Origin: Spirosoma oryzicola
GTDB taxonomy: Bacteria; Bacteroidota; Bacteroidia; Cytophagales; Spirosomataceae
Reading direction: 5' to 3'
DNA: 64,000 bases
Assembly (NCBI RefSeq): GCF_021233055.1
Contig: NZ_CP089538.1
Coordinates: 1,345,501-1,409,500 of the forward strand
The notes under the pieces were generated by a model. It was not told where the DNA came from and ran no database searches. It saw nothing but the letters and a program-made list of their open reading frames with translations. Position numbers and translations under genes: made by a program. Positions 8,400 to 16,435 of this stretch are shown here, piece after piece (within the stretch, counting starts at the first letter, position 1; each line of letters starts with the position of its first letter).

Positions 8400-8609
8400 A
8401 TGAAAAACGATAAAGAAGCCATCGGATTGATGATTGGCGAAGGAAATACCGCCACCAAAGATATTTGCCGGTTATTAGCGAAAGAAGGTATAACGGCGCT
8501 TGTAAAACAAAAGGAGGCAAGTACTCCGGAGGTTGATGATATGCCAAAACAGTGGTCTGGACAGCCTGGAAAAGATCTTTTCTTTAACGGCTGGAAACTG
8601 CTCTTTTAA
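8400..8609 (+). CDS. Small 69-residue protein, possible dehydrogenase remnant
   Basis: Unrecognised 69-residue frame beginning at ATG, 54 bases after marR and directly behind the second putative MarR operator. The first half (GLMIGEGNTATKDICRLLAKEGITALV) resembles the first strand, turn and helix of short-chain dehydrogenases such as the one at 11726, but the TGxxxGIG turn is replaced and the protein ends before any NNAG or YxxxK motif. It may be a decayed or strongly shortened SDR formerly controlled by MarR, or an unrelated small protein. A strong terminator follows at 8742-8767, so transcription through it is plausible. Confidence 0.45.
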   Translation: MKNDKEAIGLMIGEGNTATKDICRLLAKEGITALVKQKEASTPEVDDMPKQWSGQPGKDLFFNGWKLLF

Positions 8610-8741
8610 GAGCCTGACGCTGACATAGGCTTTATTCCCTGATTCGTAATTTTGATCTAAAATATACGTCTAAGCTATTCCCAGCTTGATCAGGCGTAGG
8701 TGAGCAAATCTACCTGAATCTGATCGCTATGATTTGTTAAC

Positions 8742-8767
8742 AGAGCCTCTAACGAGGCTCTTTTTTG
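8742..8767 (+). terminator. Strong intrinsic terminator of the marR unit
   Basis: Perfect 8-base stem AGAGCCTC/GAGGCTCT with a 4-base loop (TAAC) followed by TTTTTTG, on the strand of marR and the small frame. The rest of the 273-base gap up to 8883 shows nothing clear beyond a TATTTTTG box at 8817-8824. Confidence 0.85.
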
Positions 8768-8882
8768 TTTATGACTTGAGTGGTTGATTGTATCGCTCTG
8801 GTTACGTAGAAAATTATATTTTTGATAGGGGCAACGTTTTCATGACAGGCTGCATCTTTGATAAAAATCAACTTATTTACCG

Positions 8883-9605
8883 ATGAAGACCCTTATCACT
8901 ACTTTCTTACTGGGCAGTATTTTCTTTATCAGTCAACCGACGAACGCTCAGGACGGCGTTGTTGGGAATGGCCAGATTGTCAAGCAGCAACGAAACCTCA
9001 CTGCCTTTTCTAAATTAGCGGTCCGCGTGGGAATGCGGGTACGTATCGCCACTGGAAACGCGGGTCAGGCCGAACTCGAAGGCGAAAGCAACGTACTCGA
9101 ACACGTAGTCACTGATGTGAAAAATGGAGAGCTGACGATCATGTTTGATCCGGATACCCACATCAAGAACACGAAAGGCGTTACGGTTACGGTTCATGTT
9201 CCTAAACTCAGTCAGGTGCTGGTTAGTACGGGCTGCTCCGTTACGTCCGATCTACCGATTCAGTCCGATAACCTGGCCGTAACGGTAGAAACGGGTAGCC
9301 GATTGAATACCCCAGTCAACACGCAAAAACTGACGCTGACCGTTCGGGATGGATCGCAGGCTACAGTACAGGGAACGGCAGCCAGCGCCAATATCCGACT
9401 GAGCAGCGCGGGTAAACTCGATGCCGCCAAACTAACAATCGAACGTGCCGATGTAAGGCTGGATGCCGCCAGCCAGGCGACTATTCACGTTACCGAAACA
9501 CTGGCGGCTTCGGCTGATGGCGTTAGTACGATTCGCTACTCGGGAAATCCAACCGTAACAGCACAGGAGGCAACGGGCTTGTCGAAAATCCGTAGGCAGG
9601 AATAA
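8883..9605 (+). CDS. Exported DUF2807 (head GIN domain) protein
   Basis: Predicted exported protein of 240 residues: signal peptide MKTLITTFLLGSIFFISQPTNA with likely cleavage after NAQ, then a repetitive beta-helix-like body of alternating short strands (for example LAVTVETGSRLNTP, LTLTVRDGSQATVQG, ADVRLDAASQATIHV). This fits the DUF2807 'putative auto-transporter adhesin, head GIN domain' family, common and unexplained in Bacteroidota. The opening NLTAFSKLAVRVGMRVRI is the usual family start. It stands alone between terminator-like hairpins at 8742 and 9636. Function unknown; an envelope location is inferred. Confidence 0.82.
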   Translation: MKTLITTFLLGSIFFISQPTNAQDGVVGNGQIVKQQRNLTAFSKLAVRVGMRVRIATGNAGQAELEGESNVLEHVVTDVKNGELTIMFDPDTHIKNTKGVTVTVHVPKLSQVLVSTGCSVTSDLPIQSDNLAVTVETGSRLNTPVNTQKLTLTVRDGSQATVQGTAASANIRLSSAGKLDAAKLTIERADVRLDAASQATIHVTETLAASADGVSTIRYSGNPTVTAQEATGLSKIRRQE

Positions 9606-9635
9606 ACAAATTGGCTGATTTGCGGATTAAACGAG

Positions 9636-9660
9636 GAGCCGCTTTTCAATGAAGCGGCTC
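9636..9660 (+). terminator. Terminator-like hairpin after the DUF2807 gene
   Basis: Perfect 9-base stem GAGCCGCTT/AAGCGGCTC with a 7-base loop, 30 bases after the stop codon; the following T run is weak. Confidence 0.55.
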
Positions 9661-9684
9661 TACCGTATTTCGTAAATTGTTCAT

Positions 9685-10533
9685 ATGGGAATCAAAACTG
9701 CCCTGATAACAGGAGCCAATGCGGGTATAGGATTGGCCACTGCCAGAGCGTTGGCACAACGTTCGTTTGATCTTGTCTTGCTCTGTCGGAACGAGCAGAA
9801 AGGAAAAGAAGCACAGGCCGAAGTTCGTAAAGCGAATCCGGCGGTGCGCGTTGATTTGCTTACGGTCGATCTGGCGAATGCAGAATCGGTACGTCAGACA
9901 GCCGAAAAGATCAAACAGGATTACAAGCGGCTCGATGTACTGATCAATAATGCCGGTTACACACCCGCTACCATTGAGTTTACGCCCGATGGTATTGAAA
10001 AGTCATTCTACGCCAGCCACATCGGACATTTCGTTCTGACGTATCATCTGCTGGACCTGCTTAAACAAACAGCGTCCGAGACCGGCGACGTGCGCATTAT
10101 TAGCCTGTCTTCCGGAGCGCATGTGATGGGTCAGAAAGCACGCTTTTTCCGGCATATCGACAACCTGTCGACCTGGAAAGCGTACGGCGACGATAAGCTG
10201 GCGAACCTGCTGTTTGCCAGAGCCGCAGCCAAACAATTGACCGGCACGGGTATCACGTCGTATTCGGTCCATCCGGGTGCCGTGCGAACCAACTTTGGCA
10301 GTGATACTTCTGGCGTTATCGGGCAGGTATTTCGACTGGCCAGACCGCTTATGCGTACGCCCGAAGAAGGTGCGCAAACGTCCGTTTTTCTAGCGTCGGC
10401 ACCGCTCAAATTGATCGGGGAGCAAAACAACGGTGCATATTTTGTCGACAGCCAGCCAAAGAAACCAGCTAACCGCGACGTAAACGACCAAAACGCGGAC
10501 TGGCTGTGGGAGCGTAGTCTGGCATATGTCTAG
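9685..10533 (+). CDS. Short-chain dehydrogenase/reductase (retinol dehydrogenase-like)
   Basis: Cytoplasmic NAD(P)-dependent oxidoreductase of 282 residues. The cofactor turn TGANAGIG starts at residue 9, the basic LLCRN after strand 2 suggests NADP(H), NNAG is near 90, the catalytic Ser lies in SLSSG near 138, and the YxxxK pair is AYGDDKLAN near 165. The C-terminal WERSLAYV tail and overall layout resemble the retinol dehydrogenase/WW-oxidoreductase branch of SDRs. Substrate unknown. It starts 24 bases after a hairpin and is followed by a long palindromic repeat, so it is probably transcribed alone. Confidence 0.88.
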   Translation: MGIKTALITGANAGIGLATARALAQRSFDLVLLCRNEQKGKEAQAEVRKANPAVRVDLLTVDLANAESVRQTAEKIKQDYKRLDVLINNAGYTPATIEFTPDGIEKSFYASHIGHFVLTYHLLDLLKQTASETGDVRIISLSSGAHVMGQKARFFRHIDNLSTWKAYGDDKLANLLFARAAAKQLTGTGITSYSVHPGAVRTNFGSDTSGVIGQVFRLARPLMRTPEEGAQTSVFLASAPLKLIGEQNNGAYFVDSQPKKPANRDVNDQNADWLWERSLAYV

Positions 10534-10540
10534 TGTCTAG

Positions 10541-10600
10541 TGTAAAGTTGATATAGTGGTGTCGGTTTCTCAAAACCGACACCACTATATCAACTTTACA
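10541..10600. repeat. Palindromic dispersed repeat, copy A (28-bp perfect stem)
   Basis: A perfect 28-base inverted repeat with a 4-base loop (CTCA). Its inner part GGTGTCGGTTT/AAACCGACACC is the core that returns at 54331-54405, 61412-61445 and 63813-63842; the outer TGTAAAGTTGATATA arms are specific to this copy. It begins eight bases after an SDR stop codon. Confidence 0.85.
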
Positions 10601-10601
10601 A

Positions 10602-10632
10602 AAATGGCTGCAACCAGAGGCTGTAGCCATTT
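10602..10632. terminator. Hairpin between convergent genes
   Basis: AAATGGCTGCA (10602-10612) pairs with TGTAGCCATTT (10622-10632), 11 pairs including one G-T, 9-base loop. With copy A of the repeat it separates the SDR gene from the convergent beta-barrel gene. Confidence 0.5.
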
Positions 10633-10664
10633 CAAAAACCCACTCTATGAGAAAGTAAAGGCGA

Positions 10665-11516
10665 TTAACGACCACCTAGCGGAATTATATAACCGACGGT
10701 GGTTTCGGTGAAAATCGTTTTATAATCGGTGTAAAAGCCTCGCGTGTTGTCTCCCAGTTGATACATACCCCGCACCTCAACCGTTACGTGACCGGGGCCC
10801 GCCTTGAGCATCGCGCCAACACCGGCAGCACTACCGTACGAAAAACGCCCGACATTGCTGGGAATCTCCCGCTTAAGACCATTCCAACTAACGCTGGCTA
10901 GATAAGCTCCATAAGGACCAACATTGACAAAGAAACGGTTGCCGTCAAACGTTCCCGATGCGATCTTTAAAAATAACGGTACGATGACCTGATCCGACGA
11001 TGCTTTGACAATGCCAAAGCCTGGATCAACCTTGGCCGTAGAGCGGCTATAATTAATCTCTGGCTGGAAAGACAGTCGGCCTCGTCCAAATTGAAACACC
11101 GCACCGCCCACGAAATCGACGGAAGGGTCTGCACCCGTCACGTTGTCCAGGAAAACAGGATACGTGACACCACCACGCACGCCAATCCGGGCGCGTGAAT
11201 CCTGACTGATCGCTTGTGTTCTGGCGGGTACGCTGCCTGCTGTTTCAGTTGGTCCTGCTATTGGTTCCGACCTCGTTGGACGAACCGGCTCATTGACCGA
11301 AGGAGTTGGCGTTGATTCCGTCGTTTTTTTATTGTAACCGTGGTACTGATCGTATAACTCTTGCTGCCGGTTGGGTTTCTTTCCGGGCTGAATCGCTGTA
11401 TTGAACGTATTGGATCTAGGGACAGTAGTTGATGGGCTTTGTTGAGCCCAGGACATACCTGACGATAGTATTCCAATACTCAGCAGAATCAGCGATTTCA
11501 TTAGGGGGTTAGTCAT
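10665..11516 (-). CDS. Putative outer-membrane beta-barrel protein
   Basis: Exported protein of 283 residues. Signal peptide MTNPLMKSLILLSIGILSSGMSWA with cleavage near AQQ; then about 80 residues of low-complexity Pro/Thr/Ser linker; then a C-terminal domain (about 110-283) of amphipathic strands (RIGVRGGVTYPVF, RLSFQPEINYSRS, FFVNVGPYGAYL, GHVTVEVRGMYQ) typical of the outer-membrane beta-barrel family (PF13568-like). The chain ends in GGR rather than an aromatic residue. A second ATG at 11501 is possible. Role unknown. It runs opposite to both neighbouring SDR genes. Confidence 0.72.
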   Translation of the reverse strand: MTNPLMKSLILLSIGILSSGMSWAQQSPSTTVPRSNTFNTAIQPGKKPNRQQELYDQYHGYNKKTTESTPTPSVNEPVRPTRSEPIAGPTETAGSVPARTQAISQDSRARIGVRGGVTYPVFLDNVTGADPSVDFVGGAVFQFGRGRLSFQPEINYSRSTAKVDPGFGIVKASSDQVIVPLFLKIASGTFDGNRFFVNVGPYGAYLASVSWNGLKREIPSNVGRFSYGSAAGVGAMLKAGPGHVTVEVRGMYQLGDNTRGFYTDYKTIFTETTVGYIIPLGGR

Positions 11517-11725
11517 TTAAATAAGTTTGTAAGATTAGTCGGTAAGGTACTAAATCCGATAACAACAATGAGGAAACGGTAGGGAGCTTGAGTCTACGGT
11601 TGATTTTCTACAAACATTTTCCTGATTCCAGAGTAAGTGAACGTATGGTGGGTGTATAGACGTACGTCGATTGGTATCGGTCACCAGTATAACACGAATC
11701 GTCTCACCCGATTATTTGTCCGATT

Positions 11726-12439
11726 ATGAAAACTGAACATCAGCGCACGGCTCTTATTACGGGAGCCAACAAAGGCATTGGAAAAGAGATCGCCTGCCAA
11801 TTAGGGCAACGTGGTTTTGCCGTTTTTATTGGCGCCCGCGACATAACAAAAGGTCGGGAAGCTGCCGAAGAGTTGTGTCAGCAAGGCTACGAAGCTACGT
11901 TTATCCAACTCGATGTAACAGACCCGGTAAGCATCAAAAATGCCTACGGAACCTTTTCTCAGAAAGCGGAACATCTGGACGTATTGATCAACAATGCCGG
12001 TATTCTGGAAGATCACGGCGAAGATATTTTAAAGCTGAATCCTGAATTGCTGGATCGTACGCTCAAATCGAATGTCACCGGACCAATTATCGTAACGCAG
12101 GATTTTCTGCCCTTTCTGAAAAAGAGCCCTACCGGTGGACGCATCATTAACGTGTCGAGCGGGGCAGGAGCGTTAAATGACATGAGTACCTATGCCCCTG
12201 CTTACAGCATATCGAAAACGGCACTGAATGCCGTAACGCGACAATTTGCGGGCGCACTTCGAAGCGAAAATATTGCTGTTAACTGCGTCGATCCGGGTTG
12301 GGTGCGTACTGATATGGGAGGATCAGGTGCATCGCGACCCGTCGAGAAGGGTGCTGAAACCATCGTGTGGCTGGCTACTGAAGCTCCGCAGTCAGAAACG
12401 GGTAAGTTCTGGCACGACAAACAGGAATGCGCGTGGTAG
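11726..12439 (+). CDS. Short-chain dehydrogenase/reductase (carbonyl reductase-like)
   Basis: Cytoplasmic NADP(H)-type SDR of 237 residues. TGANKGIG starts near residue 13, the basic GARD after strand 2 suggests NADP(H), NNAG is near 90, the catalytic Ser is in NVSSGAG near 140, YSISK near 155 and the PGWVRTDMGG motif near 190. The layout matches carbonyl reductase-like SDRs that MarR/TetR-type regulators often control in Bacteroidota, but no copy of the MarR dyad was seen upstream. It ends in a 25-base perfect palindrome shared with the convergent protease gene. Substrate unknown. Confidence 0.88.
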   Translation: MKTEHQRTALITGANKGIGKEIACQLGQRGFAVFIGARDITKGREAAEELCQQGYEATFIQLDVTDPVSIKNAYGTFSQKAEHLDVLINNAGILEDHGEDILKLNPELLDRTLKSNVTGPIIVTQDFLPFLKKSPTGGRIINVSSGAGALNDMSTYAPAYSISKTALNAVTRQFAGALRSENIAVNCVDPGWVRTDMGGSGASRPVEKGAETIVWLATEAPQSETGKFWHDKQECAW

Positions 12440-12445
12440 TATATC

Positions 12446-12495
12446 TTTCTCAGGGCAGGAAATCAAACATATGTTTGATTTCCTGCCCTGAGAAA
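12446..12495. terminator. 50-base perfect palindrome between convergent genes
   Basis: A perfect 25-base inverted repeat with no spacer, centred on CAT/ATG at 12470/12471, starts 7 bases after the SDR stop and ends 35 bases before the protease stop. Its position fits a two-way terminator or a 3'-end protecting hairpin. Confidence 0.6.
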
Positions 12496-12530
12496 TGCCT
12501 GGAAATCTAGTAATTCAGCGTAATAATGGT

Positions 12531-14177
12531 TTAGAAATTCTTCGATGCGGCCATTTTTACGGCTTCGTAGGCGTTCAGCAAACCGCCCGTCTTGCTAAGG
12601 CTACCGAAGGGAACCGGACGACCCGATCGTCCCGGTTTACGAACCTCTATGTTTGGTTTATAGCTGCTTCTCAGCATGATGTCTTTCACCTGGACAGCTG
12701 TCAACTTCGGAAAGTAGGAGCGCAGCAGTGCAGCTACCCCGGCGACATGCGGTGCCGCCATGCTGGTTCCTGAAAAGCTGGCGTATTGATTGTTGGGAAC
12801 GGTGGAAAGAATATCGGTACCGGGAGCAAACAAATCGACCGTTTGTAGACCGTAATTGGATGAGTAGGCAGCCAGTCCTTCGTTCAGCCGCCATGTGCTA
12901 TTACCAACAACCAGGACATTCTGGGCGATCTGCCCGTTTTCGTACCGGGCGGATGGGTAAGCCGGGACCGAATCATAATTTTCGCCGTTGTTCCCCGCAG
13001 CATGAACAATCAGAACGTCGTGCTCCTCGGCGTATCGAATAGCCGCATCGACCTGCTCTTTGAACGGTGACAGTCGTTTCCCGAAACTCATGTTAATTAC
13101 TTTAGCCCCGTTCTCGACGGCGTAGCGGATGCCGTTGGCAACATCCTTATCTCGTTCGTCACCGTTGGCCGGAACAACCGCAACGGTCATAATGCGTGCG
13201 TTGTCGGCAATCCCATCTATGCCAAGGCCATTGCCTCGTTTGGCCGCGATAATACCCGCCACATGGCTCCCATGAACGGCTAATTGCTGTGACTGGCCTA
13301 TCTGCAACGTCGGACCGCCGTAGTAACGCTCAGTAGGATCAGCCGGGTTATCGCCGACCGCCTTACGGGGGTTGTAATCAGGATTGTACGCTATATCGGC
13401 ATCGCTCGCAATTATCCGCCGAAACCGTGTCCAGTTTTTACGAATGAGTTCCGTGTAGGTAGCAAACGAACCATAGGTTGAACGGTAAGCACTCGCCAGC
13501 ACATCGCGCACAGCAATAGACACGGAATCCTGACCGGGATCAACGCGTCGAATCGCTTGCGGAGTCAGGGCACTATCGGGTAGGAGGGACCCAATTTGCG
13601 TCGCTGCCTTCCAGAATTGTGTTGTGTCGGAAAACGCCAGTCGCTTAGAGCGGACGGCCTCGTAGCGTTGTAAAAACTGTTTCTTCGCCGTTTGGTAGGT
13701 ATCGTATTGGCGTTGTTCGGTAGGGGAAAGCGTGGCTCGGTTGGCTTGGTCGTACTTGTTTTTCAGAAGTACATACGTCTGCGTGATTTCGGGCTGGTCG
13801 TACTCGTAGGTCGTTCCGTCCTTGGCACCCATAAAATTCCAGCCGTTCAGATCGTCGGTGTACCCATTTTTGTCATCGTCAATGCTGTTATTAGGCGTCT
13901 CTTTCGGGTTTTGCCAGATAACATCCCGTAAATCTTCGTGCGCGATATCGACTCCTGAGTCAATCACACCAACCACCACCGGAACCGATGGCCGACCTTT
14001 CAACAGTTCGTAGGCTTTGTACAAACTGATTCCGGCTATTGAATCTGTCGTTGGATCGCGATAAGGCCAATCGTTGGGAGGCTGACGCTGAGCCCGGAGG
14101 TCAACCAGATTCAGGATTAGGGCGAAATAGCTAAAACAGGTAACTTTTATAAATAGCGGAGAGCGAAGCGTCTTCAT
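12531..14177 (-). CDS. Exported subtilisin-like serine protease (S8 family)
   Basis: Secreted or periplasmic protease of 548 residues with an N-terminal signal sequence ending near LRAQ. The S8 triad is complete: Asp73 in GVIDSGVD, His302 in HGSHVAGI and Ser472 in GTSMAAPHVAG; the oxyanion Asn is in HAAGNNGEN near 396. About 229 residues separate Asp and His, against roughly 30 in subtilisin; the insert is charged and helical (for example KKQFLQRYEAVRSKRL). No clear prodomain and no C-terminal sorting domain are visible. It stands alone and converges with an SDR gene. A role in external protein digestion is inferred. Confidence 0.92.
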   Translation of the reverse strand: MKTLRSPLFIKVTCFSYFALILNLVDLRAQRQPPNDWPYRDPTTDSIAGISLYKAYELLKGRPSVPVVVGVIDSGVDIAHEDLRDVIWQNPKETPNNSIDDDKNGYTDDLNGWNFMGAKDGTTYEYDQPEITQTYVLLKNKYDQANRATLSPTEQRQYDTYQTAKKQFLQRYEAVRSKRLAFSDTTQFWKAATQIGSLLPDSALTPQAIRRVDPGQDSVSIAVRDVLASAYRSTYGSFATYTELIRKNWTRFRRIIASDADIAYNPDYNPRKAVGDNPADPTERYYGGPTLQIGQSQQLAVHGSHVAGIIAAKRGNGLGIDGIADNARIMTVAVVPANGDERDKDVANGIRYAVENGAKVINMSFGKRLSPFKEQVDAAIRYAEEHDVLIVHAAGNNGENYDSVPAYPSARYENGQIAQNVLVVGNSTWRLNEGLAAYSSNYGLQTVDLFAPGTDILSTVPNNQYASFSGTSMAAPHVAGVAALLRSYFPKLTAVQVKDIMLRSSYKPNIEVRKPGRSGRPVPFGSLSKTGGLLNAYEAVKMAASKNF

Positions 14178-14268
14178 GCATTGAGGCTAGTGTTCCTCTA
14201 AAATACGGAAAGACGACCGCTTTTCTTGCGATCAACGATGATTATGAAGCGCGCATTTGCCCTGAATA

Positions 14269-14673
14269 CTACGAAAACATGTCTTTGTGGAAAACAAGGC
14301 CGACACCGCGCAGTGTAGTTTTGTTCGTAGCCGGATCAATGACAGTACAGGTAATTTCGGCGGTGTGCCGCTTTGTGTCAATGGCTTTGCATTCGAAACG
14401 AGCTTCGTATTCAACGTCAGGATACATCGGTCTGACGAACTCAAGCATCTGTGACAAGTGAACACCCCCCGAGCCACCGAAGTCCCGACCAAAGACCTTG
14501 GCGAAAACGCTGGCACTTAACATACCGTGCATGATTGGTCGCTTAAAAGGCGTAGTAGCCGCAAACTCAGCGTCAATATGCAACGGGTTATCATCGCCGG
14601 TTAGTGTGGCAAAGACCTGAACTTGCTGTTGGGTGAACAAATACCGATGGTGATGTGTATCGCCAATTTTCAT
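14269..14673 (-). CDS. MaoC-like (R)-specific enoyl-CoA hydratase
   Basis: Single hot-dog-fold protein of 134 residues. The hydratase-2 motif is complete: TGDDNPLHID near residues 24-33, with the Asp and His that act on the enoyl thioester, followed by PIMHGML, typical of the PhaJ/MaoC family. Such enzymes hydrate trans-2-enoyl-CoA to (R)-3-hydroxyacyl-CoA. The longest frame starts with TTG at 14709; the ATG at 14673 (MKIGDTHHH) fits homologues. No fatty-acid genes adjoin, so its pathway is open. Confidence 0.85.
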   Translation of the reverse strand: MKIGDTHHHRYLFTQQQVQVFATLTGDDNPLHIDAEFAATTPFKRPIMHGMLSASVFAKVFGRDFGGSGGVHLSQMLEFVRPMYPDVEYEARFECKAIDTKRHTAEITCTVIDPATNKTTLRGVGLVFHKDMFS

Positions 14674-14757
14674 GTGGAAAGGAACTGGGTTAGATAACGC
14701 GTTTGCCAACGTATCGGTAGATTACAGACGAACTGGTAACGCTTCTCTCTTGTAACA

Positions 14758-14789
14758 AAAAGGCTCTCCAAACGTTTGGAGAGCCTTTT
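14758..14789 (-). terminator. Intrinsic terminator of the first SusC/SusD operon
   Basis: Perfect 16-base inverted repeat without loop (AAAAGGCTCTCCAAAC and complement), followed on the minus strand by TTTTTG, 22 bases after the SusD stop. Confidence 0.8.
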
Positions 14790-14810
14790 GAAAATTAGCA
14801 ATCGTTGAAA

Positions 14811-16418
14811 TTAATAACCCGGATTCTGTTGCTGAGCCAGCGTTGGGTTTGTTGAGACCTCAGAAGTCGGGATTGGCCATAGGAAACGGTAATCGTTATA
14901 CGGAATAGCCGCAACAATTCCCGTAATCATGGGCCGCGTGGTCAGATCATAGCTGGTTGCTTTGACTTGCGAAACCTCAACTTTGGCAGGAATGCCATTT
15001 GTCGAGTATTTGGTATCCAGCGATAAGCGGTGAATATCACCCCAGCGACGACCTTCGCCCGTGAATTCGATGCGCCGTTCGTTCAGAATAGCCTGAACCA
15101 GATCGGCGGGTGCTGCTGTAAACCGTTCAGCTGTTGGAACCGAGCGATTACGAACGGCATTCAGCAACAGGAAGCCCTGATTCGCATTCGTACCCTGACG
15201 AGCGTATGCTTCAGCTACGTTCAATAGTACTTCGGCATACCGCAGAACGGGAGCCCAGTCGGCGCGGGTCGTGTACTGGCGGTATTTGTAGTTAAAGTAG
15301 AACGGATAGCTACCAGTTGACTGCTTGATCTGCAACAGCGTCCGGCGTGTGTCGCCCGTCACCCAGAAGGGAGCGTTGTACAGGTTTGGGCTCGTCGCTA
15401 CCAGATCACGGCCACCCAACGAGGTAGGACCAAACATGCCAGGCAACGCACCATTGGTACCACCGTTCGAAAGCGCGCTGTTGGCAACCGAAAACACGGA
15501 CTCTGCATTGTTGCTGTAGCTGGTGAAAGGAACATCCGGGCTTGCTTCAAGCTTGTAGCTGCCAATAGGGCTGGTAAACGTTCCGCTCGTAGCTGCTGTG
15601 CCTAACTTGGCTCCCTCGCTGATCACACCCGCCCAATCCTGCATGTGCAGTTTGATACGCGTTTTAAGCGCAATAGCCGCGCCCGACGTTGCCCGAGAAA
15701 TGGACGTAGCAACAGCCGCACGCGATGCGGGCAGGTTTGTTTCAGCAAAATCAAGGTCAGCCAGGATTTTAGCGTACGTTTCTGCTACGGTACCCCGTCC
15801 CAACGCAATGCCTTGCTGCACTGATGGAATCGAGTTGATCGGATTCTCCCGGTAAGGTACACCCGGTTTCGAACCGTTACCATCCGCGTAAGGGCGGCAG
15901 AAATGAAGCAGCAGCTCGTGGTGAGACAGTGCGCGTAAGAAGCGTCCTTCTGCTTCGTACTGGAGGGCCGCCGTTGGCGTAAGCACTCCGCCGGTTCCAG
16001 CCCGCTTAACCCCGTCGATCAACACGTTCGTTTGGTTGATCAACGCGTACAGCTGCTCCCACATGTTCACGTTGTTGGCCGATGTGGTCGTGTACGTCGC
16101 CCGGTACGTGATATCGTAGAACGCTTGCAGGTTGACCATGTCTTCGCCACGCATCTCGCCCTGTTGAATGGCCGCTGAGCCAAACGGGTAACCCCGGCCT
16201 GCCGCTCCATTGTAAAGACCGACGGCAGCCGCCTGGTACACGCCGTTCGCTACCAGCTCAATACTGTTCGTTGACGTGAACGCCGTCGTTTCCGACAACG
16301 AAGCCAGCGGATTAAGCTCGGTAAAGTTTTTGCAGGAAGAAACCAGCAGCAGTGTACCCATAAGCGTACCGGCCGTTAATTTCCCCAGTTTCAAAGGTGT
16401 TGTTATGAATTTCTTCAT
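14811..16418 (-). CDS. SusD/RagB-family outer-membrane lipoprotein
   Basis: Surface glycan- or nutrient-binding lipoprotein that caps the SusC channel encoded 17 bases upstream. Lipobox LLVSSC with lipidated Cys at about residue 29, SusD-like N-terminal domain (ELNPLASLSETTAF, then EQLYALINQTNVLIDGV) and C-terminal RagB/SusD domain with VLRYAEVLLNVAEAYAR, NAVRNRS, ILNERRIEFTGEGRRWGDIHRL and the closing PIPTSEVSTNPTLAQQNPGY-like end. 535 residues is normal. No glycosidase or regulator adjoins, so the ligand cannot be named. Confidence 0.94.
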   Translation of the reverse strand: MKKFITTPLKLGKLTAGTLMGTLLLVSSCKNFTELNPLASLSETTAFTSTNSIELVANGVYQAAAVGLYNGAAGRGYPFGSAAIQQGEMRGEDMVNLQAFYDITYRATYTTTSANNVNMWEQLYALINQTNVLIDGVKRAGTGGVLTPTAALQYEAEGRFLRALSHHELLLHFCRPYADGNGSKPGVPYRENPINSIPSVQQGIALGRGTVAETYAKILADLDFAETNLPASRAAVATSISRATSGAAIALKTRIKLHMQDWAGVISEGAKLGTAATSGTFTSPIGSYKLEASPDVPFTSYSNNAESVFSVANSALSNGGTNGALPGMFGPTSLGGRDLVATSPNLYNAPFWVTGDTRRTLLQIKQSTGSYPFYFNYKYRQYTTRADWAPVLRYAEVLLNVAEAYARQGTNANQGFLLLNAVRNRSVPTAERFTAAPADLVQAILNERRIEFTGEGRRWGDIHRLSLDTKYSTNGIPAKVEVSQVKATSYDLTTRPMITGIVAAIPYNDYRFLWPIPTSEVSTNPTLAQQQNPGY

Positions 16419-16435
16419 TGATTGATAGCTGTCAA

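Noticed and set aside
8817..8824. Promoter of the DUF2807 gene (TATTTTTG)
   Set aside because: The -7 box fits, but no TTG lies 19-21 bases upstream; a single 8-base match is weak evidence.
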